Positions 1 to 17,819 are shown, numbered from the stretch's first letter. The stretch: 30,000 bases of DNA from Chrysomallon squamiferum (GCA_012295275.1 CM022669.1:13757672-13787671), one strand, 5' to 3'. Made by a program: numbers and translations. Notes: generated by a model not told the origin, from the sequence alone.

Positions 1-415
1 ATACATAGATAGCAGATAGATAGACAGATAGAACCTTGCAGTCGGTTTTATATGTGGTTCCTTAAAACGACCAAGAGTCCAACATGTCAAAGGTGACAAA
101 TATAATTATTTAAATATCCTTATGTTTCAGAAAAATTATCAAAAGTCCATCAGAGTCCATTAAAATAATAATAATAATAAAATAATGTTTTTAGTGTTTG
201 CAAAAGCTCTGTATTTCCTGCAAAGCACTGTTTTTAACACTCCTGATGGTGAATGTTTAGTTATGAAGGGTGTGAGAGCACAAAACAACAGTGACGATCC
301 TTTATTATTCATTACTTTTTTAACCTTCCGTCTTCATTCGTCTGTCTCGTCGTTCGATCGTTCATTCGTTGTTCTTTCTTTTTCCTTCATTCACACGAAC
401 AACGAACGTACTTAC
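1..415. other. Start of SLC22-A intron 2; no exon seen
   Basis: AT-rich sequence with a short GATA-type repeat at the left edge and an AAT run near 164-184. Reading all frames I find no SLC22 exon 3 homologue, so intron 2 continues off the window. Confidence 0.6.
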
Positions 416-649
416 CATATTCAGGAAGCCAATCAAGAATCTGCCAGCACTGAACATGTCTGAGTTGACGGACCACGTGAGGAGGAGTGCCAGAATGCCC
501 TGGCACCAGAAGAAAATGAGCATCACCCATTTGCGGCCGAACCGGTCGGAAAATGGCGTCAGTAGACCCGCTCCCACCGTCGCACCCGCCATGTACAGAG
601 TGGGGGACAGGTCTGCGATATAGCCTCTCCCACACACCAGATCCCACTG

Positions 650-686
<37 letters not shown>

Positions 687-1575
687 ATAATAATAATAAT
701 AATAATATATAAATAAATAACTGAAGACAAATGACATATGGTAAATAAAAGAAACGTTTCTGCATGAAAAAGAAATCCGTTAATGGATAGACATCAGTCA
801 GACCGTACAACCTTCCCACCCTCCCTTCCAGAAAAGTTATGGATATCAGCAGTACTGGTTTATCATCATCATCATCATCATCACCAACAGCCTTATCAAT
901 AAGAGCTCCTGTATAAATAAAATAATAGCACGAGAAAAGCTGATTTTAAAGATAGTCTTCCAATGTCGATACAACATTCTGTTTCAATAACTGATACGTA
1001 TCGCTATTGTTTCTGTATGACTCTGTCTCTGTATGACTTTCTCTGTCGCTCTCTCTTTTTCCCTCTGTCTCTCTCTCTCTCGATATATATATATATATAT
1101 ATATCATTATCATTATCATTATTATATTGTAGGGTTGTGTGTTCTTGTGTTTTGGTTGTTACTGTGTTTTTTTTTTTGTTTTGTTTTTGTAATTTCAATT
1201 ATTTTATTATTATTTAATTATTATCATTCATTAATGATTTGCCTCCGATACTTCCGAAGTTCTCCTGTCATCGTCCCACAAATACGTCCACCCTTCAGTG
1301 CAAGGCTGAGTGGCATTTGTAACTGCACCACCAGTTAAACGGTACATCTGACACTTTTCTAAGACCCATTTTCCGTTGTGCACGCGGCCCGGTATGGTCT
1401 GATTTACCGTTCTGCCCGGAGGTACTCGGCAGTGGTGGTCGGGTGTGTACGACTGGAAAATCGAAGCGAACGTAAACCAAGCTGCGTTCATGTACACATA
1501 GCTGAGCGCTAGGTAGACGAGAATTTGAAACTTTCCGTATCCGCCGAGGAGATTTAAAACGTCGTCTGTTGTCAT
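416..1575 (-). CDS. SLC22-A: organic cation/anion transporter-like gene, first two coding exons (partial, runs off the left edge)
   Basis: Minus-strand gene. Exon 1 is 1243-1575 (111 codons, ATG at 1575) and exon 2 is 416-646 (77 codons). Exon 1 encodes the N-terminal helix and the large extracellular loop of SLC22 proteins, with Cys residues, N-glycosylation sequons (NQT, NAT) and the family-typical ending GWTYLWD. Exon 2 starts with the hallmark WDLVC, then LYMAGATVG, and the MFS signature SDRFGRKW between TM2 and TM3. The exon 2 acceptor is ...TTTTCAG/TGG and its donor is ATG/gtaagt. Exon 1 ends GAG/gcaaat, a GC donor at the same phase-0 position used by SLC22-B. Exons 3-9 must lie left of the window; nothing resembling exon 3 is in 1-415. 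Exon 1 is only about half identical to SLC22-B exon 1, so this is an older paralogue. Substrate cannot be told. The family call is firm. Confidence 0.88.
647..1242 (-). other. SLC22-A intron 1 (GC-AG)
   Basis: Separates the two visible exons. It carries a run of about 28 A (sense poly-T, the polypyrimidine tract immediately before the exon 2 acceptor), an AAT run, an ATC run near 864-884, and a CT/TA repeat near 1068-1104. It starts with GC rather than GT on the sense strand (1242-1241) and ends with CAG at 649-647. Confidence 0.65.
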
Positions 1576-1619
1576 TGTTGGAAACGATTAAATTGATGAA
1601 TAGCTTCAGGTATTTTTAT
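1576..1619 (-). promoter_or_regulatory. SLC22-A 5' untranslated leader with possible upstream splice acceptor
   Basis: On the sense strand a long T run followed by AAAG lies just before 1619, then about 44 nt of leader precede the ATG at 1575. SLC22-B has the same arrangement (T-rich tract, CTCAG, short leader), so a 5'-UTR intron is likely here too. The matching upstream exon was not located. Confidence 0.35.
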
Positions 1620-1690
1620 CTTTAAAAAAAAAAAATATGAAAGAAAGAAAAGAAAAAGAGATATAGTATTAATGGTAAATTGTAGGATAA

Positions 1691-3229
<1,539 letters not shown>

Positions 3230-3248
3230 ATGGCTGCGTCGAACGCCG
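3230..3248 (+). CDS. Candidate first coding exon of a plus-strand gene (reads MAASNA, then a splice donor)
   Basis: ATG at 3230 in a good context (aaagATGG) is followed by six codons (Met-Ala-Ala-Ser-Asn-Ala) and one base of a seventh. A near-consensus donor, CCG/gtaagtg, follows at 3249. The surrounding 60 bp is locally GC/CpG-richer than its flanks (several cg dinucleotides), as expected at a promoter or first exon. Phase 1 fits the next coding block, whose acceptor is ...ttcatag at 3752 and which would continue Glu-Phe-Asp-Arg. The link is inference; the exon is too short to identify by homology. Confidence 0.4.
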
Positions 3249-4276
3249 GTAAGTGTTTACAAACATTTAAACATTTATTCACATTCATAATGCAATCAGT
3301 TCTACGTTGATTATTAAAAGTATTTTTTGGAAAGATATCATACAAGCAATGTCTCCTATACATAGGTGTCTGTTATTGAGAAGTAATTACTGCAAAGGTG
3401 GAAAAGGGTTTCTTTCTAGCTTTCTCTATTCATTAATTTATTCATTTACTCATTTATTATTTGCTTTAACTCCGTCTTCATACGAAACTTCATACATATG
3501 TACTGTATTATTTTTCACATATTATTTATATATTATTTTTATTATCAAAATACAAACATCATGTGAATTTCCTCAACCCATTCAGGTTATTACGTATTTT
3601 TCCTTGTCCATGTTGTATATCGGGATATGCATAATTGTTCTGCTTTATTTTCACTTGTGTATTATTTACAGGTATCTGTCACCAGTAGTGTTATGAGGTG
3701 ACATCAATTTCAGTTTCTCATTGAATCTTGAAACAAACACAGCTGTTCATAGAATTTGACAGAAGTCTTAGTTTTACATCCGTCAGTGAAAGACTGTATC
3801 GAAAGATATCTGCAGTTTTTGAATTATTTCCACAGTGTTTTTTGGTGTGTGTTTTTTTTTTTTTTTTTTTCCTCATATTAGGTACATTGTGGGGTATTCA
3901 TCTTTTATAACTTCACCTGTCCATATGTACTGTTGTACACATTCAAGTAGCTCAGTTTCCTGAAGATAAGAAACGTTTACAATTCTACACAAACAGTTAA
4001 TACTGGTGGAATTCTTACTAAAACATAGTAGTCCACAATCAGCCATGGATGCTGCAAAAATTAAACTGAAAGGTGAACTTGATTTCACTAGCAAACACAT
4101 ATCACAAATGAAATGTTGAAGTGAAAAAAAAAAAAAAGGTGCAAGACTTAGAGATCAAAAAAGAAAGATACAGAATACAAAAGTTGAATTCAGCTTTGTT
4201 ATGAACAATTAGGCCAACAAACAAACAAAAAAACAAATCGCAATTAATGCAGAGGTAAAAACTCTTTCCAAAATAG

Positions 4277-4309
<33 letters not shown>

Positions 4310-4553
4310 AATGTCAAATGAAGTTTTAAGAAAGAGAAATGAAAAATTGGAGATAAAAAAATATATATATTATTCAAAAGAACAAAAGATTAATGTCCAC
4401 ATTATAAATTAAATAAAATGGCCTGTGTTCAAAAAAACAACTGAAATAAAAAAAAAAAAAAATGTTGTCAAATGGTATCAAATGAAGTTTTAGAGAAAGT
4501 CTAAAGGAAAAGCAGACATAAAAAAGGTGTTAATTATCTGAGACAATTTAAAC

Positions 4554-4824
4554 CAGGGTTTTCAAACATTTTGAATTAAATATTTGGGCTTTGTTTAGGG
4601 ACTCCCTTATAAACGCTTATGAAATTTATTATAAAATTTGCTTAAAATAAAATATTTTTACATTTATTTACCTGTTATTTCATGAGTGCTCACATTTACA
4701 AATATAAGAAAAAAATTTGATTCGTCCCATATAAAATCAAACTGCCTATAAAAGTATTCACTGTCCACGGACCCCCTGTCTTTAATTAGACCCCCTGTGG
4801 TCGGAGACAGTTTGAAAACCCCTG
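4554..4824. mobile_element. Non-autonomous hAT-type MITE (271 bp) with terminal inverted repeats and 8-bp target duplication
   Basis: The left end CAGGGTTTTCAAAC pairs with the right end GTTTGAAAACCCCTG as near-perfect terminal inverted repeats. The flanks are atttaaac (4546-4553) and gtttaaac (4825-4832), an 8-bp target-site duplication with one mismatch. A CAGGG start and an 8-bp duplication are the signature of the hAT superfamily. There is no transposase ORF inside, so it would have been moved in trans. It lies in the probable intron of the plus-strand relic gene. Confidence 0.8.
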
Positions 4825-4916
4825 GTTTAAACTACTAAATGACTATTCTGCACCCACTAGAAAACAATAACACAAACAAGAATTCAATATGAATAATTGT
4901 TTTATATATATATATA

Positions 4917-4921
<5 letters not shown>

Positions 4922-4972
<51 letters not shown>
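4922..4972. repeat. (TG)n microsatellite
   Basis: About 50 bp of uninterrupted TG preceded by a TA run. To its right, 4985-5030 (aaatgtaaaaatata then aacgtgattatacaaga) is repeated at 5240-5285, a short local direct duplication. Confidence 0.85.
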
Positions 4973-4975
<3 letters not shown>

Positions 4976-5898
4976 TTACAAAAATTTGAAATGTAAAAAT
5001 ATAAAATAAACGTGATTATACAAGATAGCTAATTAAACAATACTGAATAAAAACAAATGGCGTTGATGAATAAAACATAACTAATTCAGCCCAGTTATCT
5101 TTTAATTATTAAAATACGTATCTTAGTTTTTAAGCGTAAGAACTAACCACAGAATAACAAAATAAACATTCAATAGTAATAGATTAGTTTTTGTATATTT
5201 ACCGCCATTTTCTTATATTAATTAGCTAAACATTTAAGAAATGTAAAAATATAAATTATAAACGTGATTATACAAGATAATTAAATTAATATTACTGTAT
5301 AATAATAATATACTTAAGATAAAAGGTAGTAGACATTCTGCTTTAAATTGGCATATAAAAATATGGATTTTGTGAATATTATATAATTTACAAAACAGAA
5401 AACAAAAATTACAGTTAAAAACAAGTTCATTAAAGAAAGAGATAAAGATTTTGAAAAAAAACAAACCCCAGGCCATTACATCAGAAAAGGAGAAAAATGC
5501 TCTGAAAGAGAAGTTAAAAGAAACAATGATGGCATTGATGAAAATTAACTTTTTGGGGAAAATCGTATTTAGAAGCAAAGTTTAAAATGCATGAAACAGT
5601 TACTGAAAGATGATAAATCTAATGTAATAACCACAAATGAATCAGAAAAAAAATCCTAAAACCAGAAAACAGTCTGTTGTATAATCTGATGTTAGCTGAT
5701 GGTTTTGGTGTCCATAATATAAGCAAATATTTTTTAAAGATCGGTCAACCGGTCGTATAAAACAATTCGTCAAAAATTAATTTTTCACTCAACATCTAAA
5801 ACATCTATGCAAACAATGAGTTTCCTGTTTTAAATTCAAAACAAATGATCGGTCCATGCTAACACAAGCACTGGACGTCATTCATGACAAGTATGTTC

Positions 5899-6786
5899 TC
5901 ATGATAAGTATGTTCTCACTGTTCCCAGTATGCATTTGCCACAAGAAAAACACGATTTCGTTTTATTAACACAAGCTTCGCAACACGATATGTGGCCGCA
6001 AGGAAGACATAAGATAACCGCTTCGCTGTTACATTTTAGACATTTGGGCTTTCCTGTTCGTCGAGACTCTCCTTTTTCATCTTTCAAAGCCGAATTTTTC
6101 TCAGTTGTCGACTTTTCACAAGAATCCCTTTGCGTTTTACCACCAGAGTTAGAGGTGTTGTGTCCTCCGTTCTGTACATCCACTTCATTTGTTATATTCA
6201 GCCGTATTTTCATTATTTCTTCTACAATATTGGCAACATTATTTTTGTTGTTTTCATTTATTACTTTTCTTATCTCGACCTCGGTGAATCCCATCTTAAT
6301 GACGGTCTGCACGTAACTGCTGTTAGGATTAAAACTGGTTGAACTTGCAGCTGTTCTGGTTTCTGCTGGTACTTGATAGCGTGAATTTGTAGAAACAGGC
6401 TCATTCACTGCATCAGAAACAAACCGACATCTCGGAGAAAGCCGTAAATGTTCTACTAAAGGATCGTCGTTTTTCTGCCAGTTTCTCACAGTGATACCAC
6501 ACGAGAAACATCGCACTCTGTCTCCTGAGCCTATGTAAAAGAAACCTGCAGATGCGAAACTTTCGGGAGTTTGGGTGTAATATCTAACAGGCCATCCCAC
6601 AAAAGTCTGTATTCTTGACCCGAAACTCTCGTACTCCGGCCATCGTGGTTTCTGATTCGTATTACTAACCGAGTCCGCATGCGTTGCTCCGACTTCCGAC
6701 ATTCTGCAACCATCTTCTTCCACAAAGCAAGATGTGGTTGCTTCCCTTTGATTTTGATTTTGATGATCATCTTTTGGAGATGTCAT
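5899..6786 (-). CDS. BIRC-1: single-BIR inhibitor-of-apoptosis-like protein with UBA and RING domains, 295 aa
   Basis: Intact, intronless ORF. The BIR domain spans about residues 53-123, with GSGDRVRCFSCG and the zinc ligands C93, C96, H113 and C120 in the CX2C...HX6C pattern. A UBA-like segment lies at about 156-194 (IKMGFTEVEIRKV). A C-terminal IAP-type RING spans 249-295, with ligands C249, C252, C263, H265, C269, C272, C279 and C282 and the family ending GTVRTYLS. The domain order matches short IAPs such as the livin/ILP2 type. By family knowledge it would bind caspases or IBM-motif proteins and act as a RING E3 ligase in the cytosol. In the peptide-binding groove W103 is present, but the position three residues after the zinc His, usually Trp or another aromatic residue, is Leu116, so partner choice may differ. 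The start is supported by an identically placed ATG in BIRC-2. The absence of introns could mean retroposition or an intron-poor subfamily. Confidence 0.93.
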   Translation of the reverse strand: MTSPKDDHQNQNQREATTSCFVEEDGCRMSEVGATHADSVSNTNQKPRWPEYESFGSRIQTFVGWPVRYYTQTPESFASAGFFYIGSGDRVRCFSCGITVRNWQKNDDPLVEHLRLSPRCRFVSDAVNEPVSTNSRYQVPAETRTAASSTSFNPNSSYVQTVIKMGFTEVEIRKVINENNKNNVANIVEEIMKIRLNITNEVDVQNGGHNTSNSGGKTQRDSCEKSTTEKNSALKDEKGESRRTGKPKCLKCNSEAVILCLPCGHISCCEACVNKTKSCFSCGKCILGTVRTYLS

Positions 6787-7591
6787 TATAAATTTTATAC
6801 ACAGGAAAGAATTCCTTTTTCAAAGCTGACTTTCGAGAATTTGAAAATCTTAATGAAATTACAAGAATTAGTTTCTGTTTTTACCAAAACGTAATATGAA
6901 TTTGAGTTCCATGTTCGGGAAAAGTTTTTTTTTTTTTTTTTTTTAAAATCGAGATTACCTGAAAGGAACAATGGCAATGATTACAATATATAGAGTGCAC
7001 AAAATGAATTTTCAGTTAGGAAGCTTGTATGTATGTGTGTGGGTGGGTGGGTGGGTGGGTGCGGGCGCATGTGTGTGTATCTGTGTGTCTGTCTATCTGC
7101 CTGTGTAATATCTGTTAACTGGTTGTTAAATTTTTTTTGTGTTCAATGTTTTAGTGTATTGCTGTTGTTTAATTATACGTATTTTATTTATTTATTTATT
7201 TATTTATTTATGGCAAACTACGTATTCTTTATTATTAAAACAATTAGGCACATTAGAATTACTATGAGCAAGTCAGAATATTTATTACAATACATCGTGT
7301 TTCAATGTATATTGTCTTACATTTTATATATACTGATTTATAATCTTCAATTTATAACTTGCTTTTATTGTTGATTTTACTGGTCAGTGTTGTTGTTTAC
7401 ATCCTAGTCATCATCCTCATTTTCTTCGGCTGGAATAACTTTTTGAATAAGTTTACTTGTAATTATTTCCTCTGTTTTATTTCTCTGTGTGTTTATTACT
7501 ATACATTTGTACACTATCACTTAGGATAGGAAGTGATTTCTATTTTTTATTTTAATTAGTTTTATTTATTTTATATTTATATATATATATA

Positions 7592-7632
<41 letters not shown>

Positions 7633-7760
7633 ATATATGTATATGTTTGTCTCTGCATATGTTCTGATTCAAAATATTAATATAAATAAATAAGTAAATA
7701 TTGTGGATGATGATAATAATGAGCACAGTAATGAGCACACAATAATAATAATAAAAAAAA

Positions 7761-7797
<37 letters not shown>

Positions 7798-8622
7798 TGT
7801 CAAATATCGTTCTAAACATATTATTCTAAATGGAATGCAAATATTTCCCGGTGTGACTATGTTACAATTTGTTACATTTCTAAGTTAATCATACTCAATT
7901 TCAATATGATTCATCTTCTGCGTTTTTATTTGTTTAGCGATAATTAATATTGAAACCTCTGAAACGAAGGTAATAGTAAGCTAACGTACAACTTACTATA
8001 AACGGTGATGTTTACCTTCAAATAAAATCTTCATTTGTAATTTGAAATTCTTCCTTTCTCTTTCGTTGTGTTTACTGTAACGCATGCGTAAATCTAGTTA
8101 CAAGAAAGACATTGCAGGTATTCTATTTATTTTGTGACATTAGTATTTTAAATCGAACCGGGTTTCTTTGACTACACAATCTTCTAAGTTAGAAATCTAA
8201 CGATAAACAACCACAATAATAATGATGATGATGATGATGAATGATGATGATGCTGATGATAATGATAAACATTAATTTACACAAACCAAGATTTTAAAAT
8301 CGTTATTACAACAGAGAAAAATTACTTTCTTCTACCAGTTCTAAATATATAACAAAATAACAAATATATATATTTCTTATAATATTATTTTTATTATTAA
8401 TAGTTTTCTCCCACTAAAAAACGATTAGCATATTAAAATACTTTGAATTCTTTTATGTTTCTAATCATTTAACGCTAAAGCTATTAGAATAGTTAAATTA
8501 CGATGTTTAACGCTATTTATACAACTGACGGAAAGAATAAAAAGTGTATTGCACAGATTTGTGTTAAATAAATATATTTAGATATAAATATAAGACAGAA
8601 AAGTGTATATCACCGATCTATA

Positions 8623-9087
8623 AGAACATTGTGTGACTCAAAATATTTAAAAAAATAAATGTAAAGCAAGAAAAACGTTAAATATTTACAATAATTTACG
8701 TACCACAATCATTTCCCTAAGAAGTCTCTAACGTCATTACTATTTTAGGAAAATTAAAAATGGGTTTTCTTCACACGAAAATATCCTAGTCATTATTCTC
8801 ATTTTCTTCGGCTGGAATAACTTTTTGAATAAGTTTACTTGTAATTATTTCCCCTGTTTTATTTCTCTATGTGTTTATTACTATACATTTGTACACTATC
8901 ACTTAGGATAGGAAGTGATTTCTATAAGAACATTGTGTGACTCAAAATATTTAAAAAAATAAATGTAAAGCAAGAAAAACGTTAAATATTGACAATAATT
9001 TACGTACCACAATCATTTCCCTAAGAAGTCTCTAACGTCATTACTATTTTAGGAAAATTAAAAATGGGTTTTCTTCACATGAAAATA
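8623..9087. repeat. Short near-identical direct repeat, 304-bp period
   Basis: 8623-8783 (starting aagaacattgtgtgactca) recurs almost unchanged at 8927-9087. The part between them, 8787-8922, is itself nearly identical to 7404-7545 (ending ggaagtgatttctat). The arrangement looks like insertion of a copied neighbouring segment followed by, or together with, a local duplication. Confidence 0.8.
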
Positions 9088-9459
9088 AATTCTATACGTG
9101 CCCATCAAGTAACTGTATATATTTTATTTATTGATTGATTTACTGATTTTTTGCAAACTACGTATTCTTTATTATTAAAACGATTAGGCAAATTAGAATT
9201 ACTGCGGTTAAGTCAGAATATTTATTACAATACATCATGTTTAAATTTGTCTTATATTTGTCTTATTTTATATATACTGATTTATAATTTTATTGTTGAT
9301 TTTATTGGTCATGCTTATTCCAATTCTCGTTCTCGCTGGATTAACTTTATTAACAAACTTTACATGTATTTATTTACTTTATTTTATTTCTCTGTGTGTT
9401 TATAAGTATACATTTGTACATTATCACTTAGCATAGGAAGTGATTTCTATTTATTATTA

Positions 9460-9497
<38 letters not shown>

Positions 9498-9561
9498 ATA
9501 TATGTTTTTCTCTCCACATGTTCTGATTCAAAGTATCAGTCTAAATAAATAAATAAATAGT

Positions 9562-9700
9562 GTGGATGATGATAATAATGATGACGATAATGATGAGCAC
9601 TATAATAATGACAATAATAATAATAATAGTATTAACAACAACACTAACAATAATAAGAATAACAATATAATAATAACAACAACAACAATAATGATAATAA

Positions 9701-9764
<64 letters not shown>
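9562..9764. repeat. Compound trinucleotide repeat (GAT/AAT/AAC/TAC)
   Basis: About 200 bp of drifting trinucleotide repeats ending in (CTA)n and (ATA)n. The open frames through it encode Asn or Leu/Val homopolymers and are not genes. Confidence 0.85.
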
Positions 9765-9765
<1 letters not shown>

Positions 9766-9882
9766 TGTCAAATATCGTTCTAAGCGGATTATTATAACTG
9801 AAACGCAAATATTTCCGGGAGTAACTTTGTTCTAAGTTAATCATTTTCAGTTTCAGAATGATGCATCTACTGCTTTTCTTTT

Positions 9883-9918
<36 letters not shown>

Positions 9919-10852
9919 CGATAATCAGTGTTGAAACCTATGAATCTATAAACTATAAACGGCGATGTTTAACTTCGTACATAAATTTTCAGTTGTGATT
10001 TGAAATTCGTCCTTTTCTTTCGTTGTGTTTACAGTAACGCATGCGCACAACCTTGTTACCAGGAAGCCATTCCATTTACTTTGTGACATTGCAAGTTTAA
10101 ATCGAAACGCTTTTCCTTGTCTACACAGTCAGCTAACTAATTGAAATCTAACGATAAACGATAATAATGATGATGATGATGATGATATTGAATGATGATG
10201 ATAACATTAATTTACACAAACCTACATTTTAAAATTGTTATTATATCAGAACAAATTATTTTCTTCTACAAGTTCTAAATGTGCAACAAAATAACAAATA
10301 TATATTTACTCTTTATTATTTTATTATTAATAGTTTACGAAGATTAACGCTAATTTATAATACTGACAGAAATAATAAAAAGTGTATTGCACAGGCTTGT
10401 GTTAAATAAATGTTATGTTTTATATATATATATCTTTTATTTAACAAGGTAATGTCACATATGTTTATATAAATATATATAAGACAGAAAAGTGCATATC
10501 ACTGGACTACTGCAACTTCAGGTGTCAGAAATAAAAGTGATCCGGAAATACCGATCTGTAAAAACACTGTGCTACTAAAAATAGTTTAAACATAAATGTA
10601 AAACAACAAAAACATTAAATACTGACAATAATTTACGTACCAGAATCATTTTTGCAAGTTCTTACTCCATTACTATTATTAGTATATAAAAATGGGTTTC
10701 CCCACGCTAAAAATAGACTCTGAGGCACGTCATCAGTCAAGTGATTTTCGTACGATGTCCAGCTTTAAATATTAATCAGATAAACTGAGACATATAAACA
10801 AAATGAATAGTCTGTCTCTGTCTTGTTTTTCAAATTTATTTTCAAGTAAAAA

Positions 10853-11056
10853 TTAGGTTATGCCATTTGCAGTTACGGTTACAAATGAATAGCGATGATT
10901 AAACAAAAGGGCCGTAACTCTACTCCATCGGATTAAATGTTTATAATGTTTTTCTGTTTCATTCTCGGCTGTTGGGGAGTTTTGTAGATGAGACATTGTG
11001 TTTACGAATACATTTGCTGTAAGGATTGAATCGATCTGGCTTTGTGACACACTCAT
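10853..11056 (-). other. Conserved block with a 67-codon ORF of unknown status
   Basis: The minus-strand ORF runs from ATG at 11056 to TAA at 10853 and contains IRWSRVTALLFNHRYSF. An AATAAA motif lies about 10 nt beyond the stop. The corresponding sequence at 22,765-22,970 is nearly identical but lacks one T (gatgataaac versus gatgattaaac), which breaks the frame. The AGGGCCGTAACTC core resembles sequence found in dispersed mollusc repeats, from memory. A transposon-derived or non-coding conserved segment is more likely than a protein gene. Confidence 0.3.
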
Positions 11057-11106
11057 GAATATTTGTTTAATATTACTTTTTCTTTTCTTTCTTTCTTTCC
11101 ATTAAT

Positions 11107-11109
11107 ACC

Positions 11110-11175
<66 letters not shown>

Positions 11176-11177
11176 GC

Positions 11178-11212
<35 letters not shown>
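11107..11212. repeat. (ATT)n then (GTT)n microsatellite
   Basis: About 65 bp of ATT followed by about 37 bp of GTT. The homologous site near 23,020-23,045 has only a few units, so the tract expanded in the first unit or contracted in the second. Confidence 0.85.
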
Positions 11213-11213
<1 letters not shown>

Positions 11214-11932
11214 GTTAAAATGTATTGATAATCATGATAATTTAAGAAGGAAAATCTTTTTAAAGAACAAAGGTAAAACATCCTCAACATTTTATTCCTT
11301 CCATCCACTCCTTTTATTACTTAGCATAGCAAGAGAATTTTTATTTATTTGTTTATTTTTTATTTTTTTTTTTTTCTTAATAAACATTTTTCAAATAAAA
11401 GAAAAACTCAATTCTCAGTATTTGACAAGCCGTTCGAAATAATCAGTAGGATTGGGAAAAAGCAAAATTCGCGATTTTTGAAGTTTTCTCCAGCTTCGAG
11501 AGAATGTCTACATGTTTATCTGCTCTAATTATTTTATTTTCTTAATCTTAATCTTCGTCTTCATCTTCTTCGTTTTTGACTTCTTCTTTTTTTTTTTTTT
11601 TTTTTTTTTTTTATTTAGAAATAACTAAATAAATAAACAAATAAATAAATAAATAAATATTACGTCTGCCTTTTAATAATCATATAATTATAATTAAAAC
11701 AGTTACTGGAATCTTTTCATTTTCAGAATAGATACCTACAAATAACAAATATTATAACAAATTATGCCGCACATTTTCCATCATTATTTAAATTATAAAC
11801 TATAGTTATCACACTAATAATTTAAGAAATCATTTATATAATTAAGCTCCACGAAAGTAAAGTAGTTGTCTCCGCAGAAATATACAAATAATCCAGGTGA
11901 AACATTTTTAAATGAAACGTCCAGGCATATTG
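11213..11932 (-). other. 3' flank of SLC22-B, with a candidate polyadenylation signal
   Basis: Downstream of the SLC22-B stop. On the sense strand an ATTAAA hexamer (plus-strand tttaat at 11672-11677) lies about 256 nt after the stop and is conserved after both SLC22-C terminal cassettes. Further left are poly-T (about 11,588-11,612) and AAAT runs. No gene seen. Confidence 0.45.
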
Positions 11933-17780
<5,848 letters not shown>

Positions 17781-17811
17781 TTTGGTTTTTCAGATTTTAT
17801 TCTGAGAAAAA
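17781..17811 (-). promoter_or_regulatory. 5' leader of SLC22-B after a strong splice acceptor
   Basis: Sense-strand TTTTTTTTTTCTCAG ends at 17812 and is followed by 31 nt of leader before the ATG at 17780. It implies a 5'-UTR intron whose upstream exon is probably the one ending at 18289. Confidence 0.6.
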
Positions 17812-17819
17812 AAAAATTA

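Larger units (their letters stand above)
3753..5760 (+). pseudogene. Degenerate exons of an unrecognised coiled-coil protein (probable gene relic)
   Basis: Several plus-strand stretches read as coding sequence but change frame between blocks. About 3753-3838 begins EFDRSLSFTSV and ends FELFPQ. About 3940-3994 contains QVAQFPEDKKRLQFY. 3980-4117 contains MDAAKIKLKGELDF. 4138-4204 contains EIKKERYRIQKLNS. 5472-5585 contains TSEKEKNALKEKLKE, followed by stretches in other frames (MKQLLKDDKSNV; PENSLLYNLMLADGFG) to a stop at 5760. The Lys/Glu/Leu heptad-like composition suggests a coiled coil. Stops and frame changes within blocks, and the lack of clear donors, suggest a decayed gene, though some breaks could be introns. 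The 4205-5471 interval holds no coding signal but contains a MITE and microsatellites, like an intron. I do not recognise the family. Confidence 0.4.
7170..10720. repeat. Imperfect tandem duplication within the first spacer (about 1.9 kb unit)
   Basis: 7209-7375 matches 9156-9310, 7800-8215 matches 9767-10160, and 8330-8565 matches 10262-10400 (partly shortened). The second duplication unit carries this sequence only once (about 21,020-22,600), so the doubling is specific to the first unit or was lost from the second. Confidence 0.7.
6787..11111. other. Non-coding spacer upstream of BIRC-1, homologous to 20705-23030
   Basis: No credible gene. The long ORFs here are poly-Asn/poly-Leu translations of trinucleotide repeats. 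Homologous stretches in the second unit include 6800-7020 with 20720-20950, 7800-8210 with 21448-21910, and 10780-11110 with 22680-23020. Microsatellites include GT/GGT at 7028-7062, ATTT at 7173-7212, TA at 7579-7624, AAT at 7741-7797, and T at 9884-9916. Confidence 0.7.

Noticed and set aside
362-730. SLC22-A exon 2 read as a single ORF extending through poly-T
   Set aside because: The extension beyond 646 is the intron's polypyrimidine tract. The CAG/TGG acceptor and WDLVC start define the exon.
3873-4100. Minus-strand 75-codon ORF
   Set aside because: It opposes the plus-strand coding-like blocks in the same place, has no recognisable motif, and is best explained as their antisense shadow.
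5930-6342. Plus-strand ORFs across BIRC-1
   Set aside because: Antisense shadows of the intact minus-strand BIR-UBA-RING gene. The same applies to 19,628-20,269 opposite BIRC-2.
9562-9844. Asn-rich and Leu/Val-rich ORFs on both strands
   Set aside because: Trinucleotide repeat translation, with no non-repetitive coding content and no splice context.
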